DNA of 35,679 nucleotides from contig PITI01000018.1 in the NCBI GenBank assembly GCA_004325065.1, forward strand, positions 1 through 35,679, given 5' to 3'. Below the pieces are notes generated by a model, which was not told the DNA's origin, did not search any database, and saw nothing but the letters and a program-made list of their open reading frames with translations. Within the stretch, counting starts at the first letter, position 1; each line of letters starts with the position of its first letter. This stretch comes from Hamiltosporidium magnivora. Taxonomy: Eukaryota > Microsporidia > Dubosqiidae. Positions 1-10,139 of this stretch are shown piece by piece. The position numbers and the translations under genes were made by a program.

Positions 1-300
1 TATTTCCCGGGTGCTATGTTTTCTAATTTGAGTATGCAAGCCTAGGCTTCTATGCTTTTACATGGCAATTACCTACATGTTTAGCTGCGGTCTGCAATCT
101 GGTTACATAAAAAACTACAAATAAATTTGTAGAAAAAGTTTCTCCATTTCTTTGACCTCTCCTCCTCATAACAACTCCCGTGGAACAACCGAATATATAG
201 TGTGGTTGTATTCCCACCAAAAATCCAAACAATTACTTCACACCAGTTTCACACACTCATTGCCAAGCAGAAAGTTTTTTATGTGGTTATCCTCCCTCCA
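1..300 (-). repeat. REP-A dispersed repeat, inverted copy (A1)
   Basis: On the minus strand this stretch aligns over most of its length with 27.77-28.05 kb and 9.34-9.65 kb. A 22-base word at 103-124 is the exact reverse complement of 27,943-27,964, and flanking blocks match with scattered substitutions and indels. A short reading frame of about 60 codons on the minus strand (50-232) lies inside the repeat, but the other copies do not keep it open, so it is not called as a gene. The left end is cut by the window edge. Element class unknown. Confidence 0.75.
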
Positions 301-1677
301 CCTTGTATATATAAATAATTTGAAATTTTAAAAAATATATTACTTTGAATCTAATTTAAGGAAAGTAATAAAAATATTTTTATTAATAAATTTTTGTTTT
401 GGAATATAAAAATAATTTGTAACAAAATTTAACGAAAATATTTTTTTTTGACTAGTAAAAGTTATTAGGAATTTTGTATTCTACTTTTGAATGGTATTAT
501 ATATTGTATAAGATTTATGAACAAATATTGAGAATAGTATTTTAAATCGAAATATTATATTATTATATTCTCTATAAGATTTATGAACAAATCATATGCG
601 TCATATTCTAAATCGAAATATTATATTATTGTATTCTGTATAAGATTTATTAACAAATATTGAGAATGGTATTCTAAATCTTAATACTCTTCTTCGCGCC
701 TTACATTTTTTTTATAACATTAAACATTTTTAGACGAGTCTCAATCGCCATGACATTTTTCGATTACATATTAGAAAATATTTAATAAAAAAAGAAAGTG
801 CAAGCTACTTCTGAAAAAAATGTTTATAGTTTTATTTAAACGGCTTTAAAATGATCTAAATTATTAAAATGAAGCCTGACTGTAAATGAATCGTGAACAA
901 CCATGCTGTCTTTCCCTCCTTATTAAATGTTACCGAGGTGACAAATAGAAAAATTTTTAAAAAAAATATTTTATTGTGGTTCATAAATATACTCTTTACG
1001 CTAATTGCAACAAAATAAATGAAAAACTGAAGAAAACAACCGAATTTTAGATTAATGAATAAATCCAAGTCGAAAATGAAGATTTGCTACTTGAATATGT
1101 ATTTGTGCTCGTATTTTTAATTCTTTTCATCTTTTATTTATATAAGAATTTCTAGTATTATTCAGATGTATTCTTAAATGTTTTTATATTTGCATTTTTT
1201 TATAGCGTTTGAATCAGTTACTCATGAAATTTTAGAATATTTTCTAATCAGAACATTCTTCTCTTCTATTTTGTTACTTTTATATTTCTAGAAAGCTTTA
1301 ACTAATTATTACAGATATTTCTTTTCAGTAATAACCTATTTATATCGCAAGTCGCTTATTTTCTGTAAATTTAAAATTTGTGAAACTCTTTCTTTGTTTA
1401 AAAAACGGTTTTATATTAAATTGTTTATTGGTTTATTTAATAATTTCTTTGAAATTTTATTAAGAATGTTTTAATTCATCTAAAATAGTAGTTCAAAATA
1501 TTATCAGACCATAGATTTTTTAATTTAACTTTTATTCGGAATGTAATTAATAAATTCGAAAATGTTTATAAAACATATTTTATTTTTTTAAAATAATTTA
1601 AAGAAAATGGAAAAATAATAGAATTTTATTGAATTCTTGTTAGCGATACAATAAATCTTTAAAAACAAAAAATAATA
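301..1677. other. AT-rich intergenic DNA, no gene seen
   Basis: Apart from the tandem repeat at 507-690, nothing here has codon structure or recognisable similarity. The short frames present are low-complexity, F/I/L/K/N-rich products of AT-rich DNA. Confidence 0.6.
507..690. repeat. 66-bp tandem repeat, about 2.8 copies
   Basis: The word tataagattta recurs at 507, 573 and 639, giving an exact 66-base period. Each unit continues with gaacaaat and then an 'aatcgaaatattatattatt'-type segment. Copies 1 and 3 share attgagaat, while copy 2 has a diverged middle. The third copy decays after about 690. No coding potential. Confidence 0.85.
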
Positions 1678-1830
1678 ACCTATTATTTCAAATAGAAGAA
1701 TCGCATTAAAGAACCGACAATAAATATAAATGAAGAGTATAATTTAGAAGAAGAAAAGATGTTGGCATAAGCGGTAGAAGAAAAGACGTTAAAGTGTGAA
1801 AATAGTTGTATCTAAGAATTTTATAGAATT
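1678..1830 (+). repeat. REP-B 3' tail (copy B1) upstream of SmD1
   Basis: This aligns collinearly with 5,270-5,425 and 27,060-27,225. Shared features are a gaaccgac block, an 'aataaata..taaa.gaag' block, a 'ttagaagaagaaaagatg'-type acidic stretch, 'ggtagaagaaaa', and finally an 'agaattttata' end. Similarity fades inside the SmD1 leader. The copy carries only the last part of the family and is not itself coding, having in-frame stops. Confidence 0.65.
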
Positions 1831-1940
1831 TTTTCCTTCAAATTTTTATTTGAATTTGAATTTTATAGAATTTTATTTCTTCAAATTTTTGCTTGAATTT
1901 TATAAAATTTTATTTGAATTTTTTAACCCTTCAAAACAAA
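1831..1940 (+). repeat. imperfect 43-50-bp repeats forming the SmD1 leader
   Basis: The word cttcaaa recurs at 1836, 1879 and 1929, each time embedded in similar 'tttttatttgaatttt' runs, so the leader is built of imperfect repeats spaced 43 and 50 bases. The frame upstream of the SmD1 ATG is open through these repeats with a GTG at 1796. The resulting 50-residue F/L/N-rich extension is a repeat artefact, not protein. Confidence 0.6.
1927..1929 (+). promoter_or_regulatory. CCC motif before SmD1 start
   Basis: A CCC triplet lies 16 bases before the ATG at 1946, in otherwise C-poor DNA. Short CCC or GGG runs close to the start codon are described for microsporidian genes. The distance here is longer than at the other genes of this window. 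Confidence 0.4.
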
Positions 1941-1945
1941 AAATA

Positions 1946-2287
1946 ATGAAAATAGTTTTACTGTTGAGAAAATTAAAGAACCAAGAAGTAAAAATATTTA
2001 CCAAGGAAAATACAATAGTAGAAGGACAATTAAAATCTATAGAATCTAATATGAATATATCATTATTGGGTGCTACTATAACTAAAGGTAAACATGTTAC
2101 TAAGGCTGGGTTGTATAATTTACGGGGTACAAATGTTAGATTTATTGAGTTACCAGAAAATTTTATTGCTGAAAGTTTTTGTGATTTTTATGAAAAAAAT
2201 AAAAATGGAGAAAAGAAGAGTAAAAAGAAGAATAAAAATAAAATTTATGTTCCAAGTAATATTAAAAGGCGAAAGGTGGAAACATAA
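1946..2287 (+). CDS. SMD1: small nuclear ribonucleoprotein SmD1
   Basis: This encodes a 113-residue Sm-fold protein. SmD1 is one of seven Sm proteins forming the ring around the Sm site of spliceosomal snRNAs. The start MKIVLLLRKL matches the SmD1 pattern (MKLVRFLMKL in animals). Sm1 spans about residues 15-44 and keeps the V-x-G and S-x-M-N elements (VEGQ, SNMNISL). Sm2 is NLRGTNVRFIELP at 58-70, close to the SmD1 form SIRGNNIRYFILP. The ATG at 1946 is chosen because it gives the family N-terminus; the open frame upstream is repeat sequence. Oddly, the C-terminal tail (84-113) is lysine/asparagine-rich and lacks the RG repeats typical of SmD1. Another Sm/LSm paralogue is possible but fits less well. 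Confidence 0.8.
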   Translation: MKIVLLLRKLKNQEVKIFTKENTIVEGQLKSIESNMNISLLGATITKGKHVTKAGLYNLRGTNVRFIELPENFIAESFCDFYEKNKNGEKKSKKKNKNKIYVPSNIKRRKVET

Positions 2288-2430
2288 AGAGAGGAAGTAT
2301 TTAGAGGTGGAATAAATATAAATTGATGAACATGTAATTTATTTGACTCGAAATATGAAGAGAGGAAGTATGTAGAGGTTTGAATAAATATAAATTGATG
2401 AACATGCAGTACAAATCGGTTGAAATATGA
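2288..2430 (+). repeat. 71-bp tandem duplication abutting the SmD1 stop
   Basis: Two copies start at 2288 and 2359 with 'agagaggaagtat', followed by 'tagaggt', 'gaataaatataaattgatga' and 'acatg'. A third start (gaaatatgaag) at about 2420 decays at once. The first unit begins directly after the TAA stop, so the 3' UTR of SmD1 lies inside the repeat. AATAAA in each unit could serve as a polyadenylation signal, so the duplication may provide two alternative sites. Confidence 0.8.
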
Positions 2431-5084
2431 AGCCAGTAATAGGTAAATAAGGAGGAAGGAATATTTTTCATTTTTATATGAAATTTATTTTAAAATTCTA
2501 TTTTATATTTAAAATGTAAGAAAATAATTACAAAAAAATCATTACAATGGATATCATTAATCAACTATCACTTAAAGAATTCAAATTAAATTATTATTTT
2601 TGTAAAATATTTGAATGTAACTATTTAATTAAGAGTACGTAAGTATTTGAAAAAATATATAATTTATTTTCATTGTAAATACAATTTTTAATTTGAAACT
2701 TGGTATAAATTTATGTTGCTTTTTACATTGGAAATTATATTAAATTAATTTATAAATCAAATCAATGAATTATTTTTTGTGAAAATAATATTTCGAAATT
2801 GAATTTGATTTTTAGGTTTATTAATATTCATTTATTTATATTGAAATTATACTTTAATTTAGATAAGGCTTAGCAATTTTATATTAAAGAATTATTTGAC
2901 TATCTTGTTGTACTTGTCTTTGAAAATATATGCGTAGAAAATTAAAATCAGGATTGGTAAGTTTAATGAAATAATTCTATATTTTGAGAGTAATCTACAT
3001 TTATAAGAGTTAAATAATGTTTTGATTCTATTTAGTATGATAATTATACTTTATATTGCATATTTATTTTCTTTTTTGATAATTATTATACTTTCATATT
3101 CCATAATAATCTTTTAATATTAAGATATTAAATCATTTAATATTATATTTCTTATGAATTAATTTAAAAAATATTTAGGGAATAGGATGGATATACGAAT
3201 TATAAAAGATTGAAAGCTACAATGCAGGATATATCAAAAATCTTTTATTTTTTTCAAAATTTTAATTTTGTATTTCTTACATATTACGGATTATAGTTAT
3301 ATAGTTTTGCATTTAGTGTATTTCAAAAATAGTTAACTGTCCTGCTTTACTGTCAGGATGATTTAAGATTGCTTTTAAATAAAATATATCGGAATAATCT
3401 AGGCATAATAAACCAAAAATGTTAAAATTTAGTAGAATCTATGAAATTTAGATTTTTTATATTAAAGAATTCTTTCAGAGAAAAAAAAATCTTAAAATAA
3501 ATATTTCAAAGATTAAATCGTTCTCTACATTTTATGGTGTAACTGTAAATTTTATCATAAATTTCAAGTGTTTTGATTTTAGTAAATAAAAACCTTCATA
3601 GTTAGAAATACTAAAATATAAATTTGAATAGAAAAATCTTTAATTATTTTAATTTGATGAATTGCAAACTTATAGTTTTATTGAAGTATGTAATATAATT
3701 TATTTGTTTTCTATTATTAGTTTATTTTTAAAGACAAGGTATTTGATTCTAAAAAAAAAGCTATATTGATGATAATTGACTAATACACTAATTATATAAA
3801 ATTTTATTTTTGATTAATAGGATTAAAATGAAGGTAATATTTTGGTATCGTTTGCTTATATATCCAAGAATATATAATTTAAAATACCTAATTTTATTAA
3901 CTTTATTGGGGATGCATTATGTATTTATAATCTTAATGTCTATATATGCCGTATGTATGCTATTATTTTATTTTAATGGTATTTTTTGTTTGTGTTCACA
4001 TTCATCGAGAACTTATTTTTCAATATTAGCCTATTTATTTTACTTACTTGCTTATTCAAGCTTTTATTTACTCTCTTTGTTGGTATATAACAAATAAAGA
4101 CGACATATTCGGTCTTCAGTCATTTTTTGTGTCATTCCCGGGTGTTTTAATCTTGCAGGTAGAGCCTATTCTGAGGTATCATAACCATCTCACCATTCCG
4201 GGTTCTTCTATTTTTGCCTTAAAGCCTTTTAATTTTAAGTTTCCTATATAATGGTCGTGTTTTAACCAAAAGCAACTGGTTATTCCATCGGTATTTTATT
4301 TTCCCATGAGTATCTTATAGCGTGTTGTAATTCAAGATCATATGGGGATTTCTCGGTTGATTCTGTATAATTAATATGTCAAAAAATGCCAAAAATTAGA
4401 TTACATCAATTTAATATATACATTAGCTAATATATGCTTTTTAATTTGGTTATTCTTTCTCTGCCTGTATGCTTTTTCGTACGAAATAAATTTTTTATAA
4501 GCTCAATAAATTGTTTAATAAGATCCATATTCTTACTGGTTTTATGCGAAGTAGTTATCTAGGGCTTTCTATCTAAGAATTATATGTGTGTTTACCGTAT
4601 GTTTTTTAGTTTTGTAGTCATTTAACGAATGCTTCTTTATATTTACATTGTAGCAATTTTAAATAATTTATCAGTATATTAAAATATCGAAATTATATTA
4701 AATTGTAGATATTTTACTATGAAAGTAATGCCTTTTTACATATATAAATATTTGAATAATTATGATACCAAGCGATTCATTGTTTCTAATTTTAGATAAA
4801 CATAATATATTTTTATTAATTCAATAAATTTCAAAATAGAATCAAGGTGTTAGTGTGACACTATAATGTAACTTAAATTGGGATTTTTTCTGAAATAAGA
4901 GAGTAAAAAATGTAGTTGATATTTTAGATACTATGAAATACTCAAAAAAAGACATTTCATAAATTTCTAATTATCCTTTAGATACTGGTTGTTTAAATCA
5001 TTAAATCAATTTTTTACAGATTAAGAATACTTGTATATATTTTTTATGGTTCACTGCAGAGGCATACATTCAGTCTATAGTACT
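2431..5084. other. long AT-rich intergenic region, no supported gene
   Basis: No conserved frame was found. A hydrophobic frame at about 3,828-4,097 (89 codons from the first ATG, F/L/I/Y-rich) is most likely an artefact of T-rich DNA. At 4,120-4,230 there is a locally GC-richer patch containing 'ttcccgggtg', also found at 4-13 inside REP-A. This hints at a badly decayed repeat copy, but the alignment is not convincing. Confidence 0.5.
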
Positions 5085-5425
5085 TAAGAAGACGGTCGAA
5101 ACAATTTCCTTGGATCGACACTGAGGACTTGAGTCAAGACTATATGCCGAAGAGAGCTGGGGAGAGCGTCAATGTGTGTTATTATGAGAGCAGAGATGCA
5201 CGTGGAACCAACACCCCGTTTAAAAGAAGAGAAGAGAGAGGAAGATGGTGCAAAAAATTTTAAACCAAAAAATAAAGCCCCCCTTATTTCACAAGGAGGA
5301 ACCGACCAATAACATAAATAAAGAGTCGGATTTGGAAGAAGAGACAAAAGTGGTTGAAGAGGTAGAAGAAAACATATAAAACTGGTAAAAATATTTTAAC
5401 ACAGAATTTTATTAAAAAAAATGGT
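5085..5425 (+). repeat. REP-B fragment with coding relic (copy B2)
   Basis: This is the best preserved copy of the REP-B 3' part. One frame is open for about 45 codons from about 5,178, including the peptide MRAEMHVEPTPRLKEE and ending GGTDQ-stop near 5,310. The preceding part reads on in another frame (KKTVETISLDRH). After the stop a third frame continues with an acidic end (ESDLEEETKVVEEVEENI) to a stop at about 5,380. The same peptides, broken differently, occur in the copies at 24.0-24.35 and 26.9-27.2 kb, so an ancestral protein-coding element is likely. Its family is not recognised; a retroelement Gag-like protein is only a guess. Confidence 0.6.
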
Positions 5426-5945
5426 TCACTGCCGTTTGTATTCTTGTAATAAATTATTTTGACTCATTCATAAAACATATAAAAATCGGTATATGGCGCG
5501 ATTATATAGTTACATATAATATTTGACCAATTTTGTCTGGTAAAGTATATACTTCTTTACCAGTATCTTATATTGTAACCCTATTTGCTTTATAAACTAA
5601 AATATTAATTTAGATGGCGCACTAAAAATTCAATATTGTGAATGTGCCCTATATATAGAGTTTTTAAATGTTGCAGAACATATATATTTTTGCGTTGCTA
5701 TAAGAAGATTTTGTTATTTTTTTATAGTGTATCTGAATTTTTTTAGAAAAATTATACGAGTTGATTGATACTAAAAAATTTCCCTTAAAAACATCTTTAT
5801 TTCAAAATTATAAACCACTATAACTAATGAAGACTATATCGGGTAATATAATATAAATCGAAACATGATTTAATGGCATAATTAGGAGAGAATTTCTTTT
5901 ATTGTGTACAAATATTAAGAAAATAAAATAAATATCTTTATTTAA
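5426..5945. other. intergenic DNA with one hairpin
   Basis: No gene was seen. A perfect 9-bp inverted repeat (ctggtaaag / ctttaccag) sits at 5537-5545 and 5555-5563 around a 9-base loop. Confidence 0.55.
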
Positions 5946-5950
5946 CTCGG

Positions 5951-7465
5951 TTAGATAGATAAAAGATGCTGTTCTATAATTTTATTCATGTAATTTATGA
6001 GTTTATAAATCAGAGTATAAAAACAGCGTTTATTTGAATCAATTAAACATCGTAGTCTAGATTCTATTTTTCGTAAGCCAATAAACCCCGATACAATCTT
6101 ACGTATTTTCTTCGCCGATAACTTAAGCGGTCGAATCTGGATTACATAATGATTCTCTATGTATTTAGTTCTTTTGTTAGGCGGTAATTTCGGAATATGT
6201 TTATTGCATTCTTCGAGTAAATATAACTGAATATTTTCCCAGGTTTCTTCTTGAGGTTTTTCCATGGCTTCATTGTTATGAACTATGTTTAAAATGTTTC
6301 CATCCATAATAAAATAATTAAGAAGTATGTCTATTAAAAAGTGTCTCAAGTCAAGATCTATAATTATCAATGTTTTACCAAGATGGGGTTTAGATTCTTT
6401 GAATTTGTTTAAATTAGCCAAAACAGATTTTACTGTATCATATGCAAATTCGAGTTTCTCTATTCTCAATACATTATTTTCTTCATAGAAAACGGACCTT
6501 TGATTGATATGATTCAAAAAACTTTCTCGATCATTTTGAAATAAAGGATTTATGGATTTTCTATCTTCATACATTCGTTTTCGTTCTACTTTAAAAAATG
6601 GAAAAACATCAGAATTTTGTGTCGAAAAACCACCACAGATATTTAATTCTCGTCGTTTAATTTTTCTATTATAGCTATTTTTGTTGCTTGGATTGGTGGC
6701 ATAGTTTTCATTTTTCTTAAAAGGCATAAAATATTTAAAGTGTGAAATATCAGTAAGTTTTAATTCTTTTAACATTTCAAATAGATCCTCATATCTCAAT
6801 GATATCGTACTAAAAGCACATGAAATTACATTTTCAATCATTAATTTAGAATGATCAATAAGTATTTCAGTTGTTAGTTGATCTTGATTGGTATTGTAAC
6901 AAAAAAGTCTTTTAAAAGAAATATTTTTCGATCGACTGTATATCTTAGAAATATTTTCATTTCTTAAAGAATTATAAATTTGATCAATCGTACATAAAAG
7001 ATAATTTTGATTTAAATATGCTTCTGTATTCTCTCTACTTATTTTCATTTCATCATTTTTAAGTATCGTATTATGTTTCGAATAAAAATTAAAGAACAAA
7101 TCTAAAGCTATTCGTTGTATATTTCTCACAAAAATATACAATTGAAACTCTAAATTATATGATTTCGGGTCTACATTATTTGATTGTATTTCTTTCCGGA
7201 CCAAATATCTTACCTCCTCAATTTTTATATTATTTAATACGTAATTAAGACATTCTTTTCTAAATTTAAAAAATATTTTCGTCAAAATTTTATTCTCAAC
7301 TTTACTGCGTGGTTTGATAGATATAAATATCCTTGAATCGATATTGTATTTTGAAGATGGGATCATATTGCTTATTTGTTCGCCTTTTTTATATTCTTGT
7401 TCGCAATCGCCTAACTGAAGAAATATAAAAAATACTGCAGAAAAAATCCTTTTCAAATTATTCAT
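5951..7465 (-). CDS. putative secreted protein of unknown function
   Basis: This is a 504-residue single-exon frame with normal coding character (balanced charged residues, Cys, Trp and Pro present). The first 22 residues look like a secretion signal: MNNLKR, then hydrophobic FSAVFFIFLQL, then GDCEQ as a possible cleavage region. No further membrane segment or known motif is evident. The middle (about 270-330) is basic and Asn/Arg-rich; the C-terminal third is amphipathic and K/I/L-rich. The start is supported by the signal segment and by CCC at -7 to -9. The gene stands alone, more than 1.5 kb from any other. Microsporidia encode many lineage-specific secreted proteins, so export to the parasite surface or host is plausible but unproven. 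Confidence 0.75.
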   Translation of the reverse strand: MNNLKRIFSAVFFIFLQLGDCEQEYKKGEQISNMIPSSKYNIDSRIFISIKPRSKVENKILTKIFFKFRKECLNYVLNNIKIEEVRYLVRKEIQSNNVDPKSYNLEFQLYIFVRNIQRIALDLFFNFYSKHNTILKNDEMKISRENTEAYLNQNYLLCTIDQIYNSLRNENISKIYSRSKNISFKRLFCYNTNQDQLTTEILIDHSKLMIENVISCAFSTISLRYEDLFEMLKELKLTDISHFKYFMPFKKNENYATNPSNKNSYNRKIKRRELNICGGFSTQNSDVFPFFKVERKRMYEDRKSINPLFQNDRESFLNHINQRSVFYEENNVLRIEKLEFAYDTVKSVLANLNKFKESKPHLGKTLIIIDLDLRHFLIDILLNYFIMDGNILNIVHNNEAMEKPQEETWENIQLYLLEECNKHIPKLPPNKRTKYIENHYVIQIRPLKLSAKKIRKIVSGFIGLRKIESRLRCLIDSNKRCFYTLIYKLINYMNKIIEQHLLSI

Positions 7466-7471
7466 GATACC

Positions 7472-7474
7472 GGG
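7472..7474 (-). promoter_or_regulatory. CCC motif before 504-aa gene start
   Basis: On the minus strand, 'aatcccggtatc' directly precedes the ATG, placing CCC at -7 to -9. Position and sequence match the short C-run seen at the proteasome and reductase genes. Confidence 0.5.
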
Positions 7475-7489
7475 ATTGTAGGTGTATTT

Positions 7490-9334
7490 ATAATTTTTTA
7501 TTTTTTAATTTTACTTTATTTAGTAATGTGATATATTGCTTTTAATTTATTAATTTTTTTCATATAACGTAAAACCATATCAAGTTTTAAGATTTTTCGT
7601 TTTTCAAATTTAATTCTTAGTTATATAATTTTCAGCTTAATTGCTACGATAAAAAAAATTTAAAAAATATTAATATTTTGGTGGTGGTTTTTTTAAGTTT
7701 TATATTTATTTACGTTTTTTTAAAGTATTAAATTGGTATTTAGAATTTCATTGTGAATGATTCTTTTAAATTTTATAATCGAAAATTTAATTTTAATAAG
7801 AAAATAAGCTTTTAAAATCATATCTTTATTTCATTTGATCGATTTTAAATTTTAGTGATTGTTTAAAAAAACATCATACATTCTATATTTTATGTAATTT
7901 TTGGAAAAACATATTTCATTCATTAGCACTGATAATGTTTTAATATCTTTTTTATCGCAATGATGAGCTTTTAATATAATCATCATATTTATCTGTAACA
8001 TGGAATAAAATATCCTAAAAATCTGTATTTGGTGAAGATAGATGAATAGGCAATTTCCGATAAAAAAATGTACAAATTAAATTGAAAATTGTGAAAATCC
8101 AGTGACAATTTTTAAAATTCAACAACGAATTCGATGAAACACACCTTAATGATTTTAAAAAGCTATTAAATTTATATTTATAGCCAAACAAGAACGATTT
8201 AAATCTCATTATTATCAATCAGCGCATTATTTCAGTTGAAGTCTCAGCCAATTAATACAGAGTTTACTTACATTTGCAAAAATATTGGCTCTGTGGATCT
8301 AAATGGATTACTCGATCTTAATTTTATTTCAGAAATACTTTTACGGGGAAAAACTCTAGAAAATGGCTTGTATTTTGAGAAATTTGGAAAGATGTCTTGG
8401 AAGTTTTAAGAGATGCAAATGTATTAAAACACAAGTTTTCTCATTTTTTTATGTCTGAATCATAAAATAGCTAACGCGTAATAGAGTTAACAATAAATCG
8501 GGATAGAGAAGTTATTCGATTAGGTTGAATCTACAGAAACAGCTAGTAAATTTTTTTAACGTATTAATTTTTCGTTTATCTAGGTGTAATTAAAACCCAA
8601 AAAAATGTGCTGAGAAAAATATTGATTCAAGTTCAAGTGGTGTATACTTTAACAGTGGTTCTAATTTATATATTGTCTATTTAATTCGAAATTAGTAATT
8701 TTTGCTTGCCAAAACTATGTCACTAATATATGAAACCACGAAACACTTAATAATGAAATTAAAGGTCTAGAAAAATCTAGATTCGTTTTTATTATAACGT
8801 ATCACCTAAATGAAGTACAGAAACCAACAAATATCGCTAATTCTTTCATAAATTAATACACAAAGAAAAAGGGCACCTATGGAATAGAAAACTTATAAAT
8901 GCGCTAGAATGCGTAGGAAAATATAAAAAAATTCTATATATGTCTTTGGCTCAGTATTAACTTTTACAATGTTCATTTGAATTATCTAAAAGTATATTTT
9001 ATTAATAAAAATTTTATGTAATTTTTGTTACAATCTAATCGAGGTAGAAATTTTTGAGTTTTTTTCCTAACTATGCGAACTTATCATCGGCTCACGCCAT
9101 ATTGAAACTCTAAAAAATATAAAAAATACAGGCATATTCCGTACAAAATGTGTTTATTTTGAGCTCCAATATAATTCTCGCACATTTAGTATTAAATATA
9201 TATTGCTAGCTTACCTGTCGCGCTTTTCTGCGATCCGAAAAGCAAGTGGAATCAATGTAACAAAAATTTAGAATCGAATTGCAATTTATATATCTAGTCA
9301 ACGAGTTTATTTAAATAATATTTTTTATTCTCAA
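7490..9334. other. intergenic DNA, no gene recognised
   Basis: From about 8,230 to 9,250 base composition is less extreme than in the first part, as in the decayed repeats elsewhere in the window. No alignment to REP-A, REP-B or an integrase was found, so it may be an unrelated degenerate element or simple spacer. A 67-codon minus-strand frame at 8,015-8,218 is not supported. Confidence 0.45.
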
Positions 9335-10060
9335 TGAATGGTGGATAACCACATAAATACTATCTGCTTGATAATAAAGAGACGACTTGAAGTATTAAAA
9401 CTTTGTTTGGATTTTTAATGCGAATAAAACCACACTATATTTTAAGTTGCCATTTGATTTGTATAATGAAGAGAAGGCCTACGAAATGGCAAAAATATTT
9501 CTATAAATCATGCTTGGTGTTTTTTATGAAACTAGATTGTAGACGGTGTTTGAATTCGTGAGTAATCTTCATGTAAATGCATGGAAAATTGTCTTTTTTC
9601 GCTTGGTTCGAAAGACTTGGAGCCTCAGAGATACATAAATATAACTCTTTATAGCCAGAGAGCTAAGTAGCAGATTATGGCTGTTTCTAAGATATGATAC
9701 AATCTAGTTGTTCTAATATAAATCCTCGAGATATATCTTGGTTTTATGTTTATTAGTTATAGAAAGCGTAGGGTAAGTGAAAATGCTGCAAAGTCTTGAG
9801 GAGTTCAGGGTGGATTCAAACATACAAAGACCTTATTTGCAACCGGAATTCACGAACTTAAGGTACCTTCTTGTTATTAACTGGGTTCTGCACACCTTTC
9901 GATGAAATACATTGGGGTGTAGGTATCTTAGAATGTATCAAAAGAATGTTGAAGTACAGAGAATTATGTTAAATCTAGACTTGATTTTATAAAATGAAAA
10001 CAATTTAAAACTTTCTACTGTTGTTTAAAAAAGGTGTCGGATTCTTTTATAAATTTTATG
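9335..10060 (+). repeat. REP-A dispersed repeat (copy A2)
   Basis: This is collinear with 27.70-28.47 kb from 'ggataaccacataaa' at the left to a 'aaaaaggtgtcggattctttta'-like right end. A 21-base exact match joins 9,658-9,678 and 28,090-28,110. Other shared blocks are 'gacttggagcctcagagata', 'gtaagtgaaaatgctg' and 'aaatctagacttgat'. No long frame is open. Confidence 0.75.
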
Positions 10061-10084
10061 ACTCGTCTTTTAATAGCAAGAAGC

Positions 10085-10133
10085 GATAAATCGTATTTTT
10101 TTAGATTAAGCTATAAAAATAATACGATTTATC
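10085..10133. repeat. 13-bp perfect inverted repeat at REP-A right end
   Basis: gataaatcgtatt (10,085-10,097) is the exact reverse complement of aatacgatttatc (10,121-10,133), with a 23-base spacer. It lies about 25 bases beyond the last REP-A similarity. It could be a structure-forming end of that element or a remnant of a small inverted-repeat element; no terminator role can be shown. Confidence 0.7.
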
Positions 10134-10139
10134 TATGTA

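Noticed and set aside
1796..1945. N-terminal 50-residue extension of SmD1 from a GTG
   Set aside because: The extension is F/L/N-rich translation of the imperfect leader repeats, begins with GTG, and precedes a normal family start at 1946.
2094..2315. Frame overlapping SmD1 on the same strand
   Set aside because: Out-of-frame shadow of the SmD1 gene with K/I-rich artefact composition.
3810..4097. Hydrophobic frame resembling a multi-pass membrane protein
   Set aside because: First codon is not ATG, composition is what T-rich DNA gives by chance, no C-run or family resemblance. Kept only as a note in the intergenic entry.
4120..4330. Additional REP-A copy on the minus strand
   Set aside because: Shares 'ttcccgggtg' and a few short words with copy A1, but the rest could not be aligned convincingly by eye.
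5084..5347. 87-codon minus-strand frame
   Set aside because: Antisense to the REP-B coding relic, which reads in the opposite direction in several copies.
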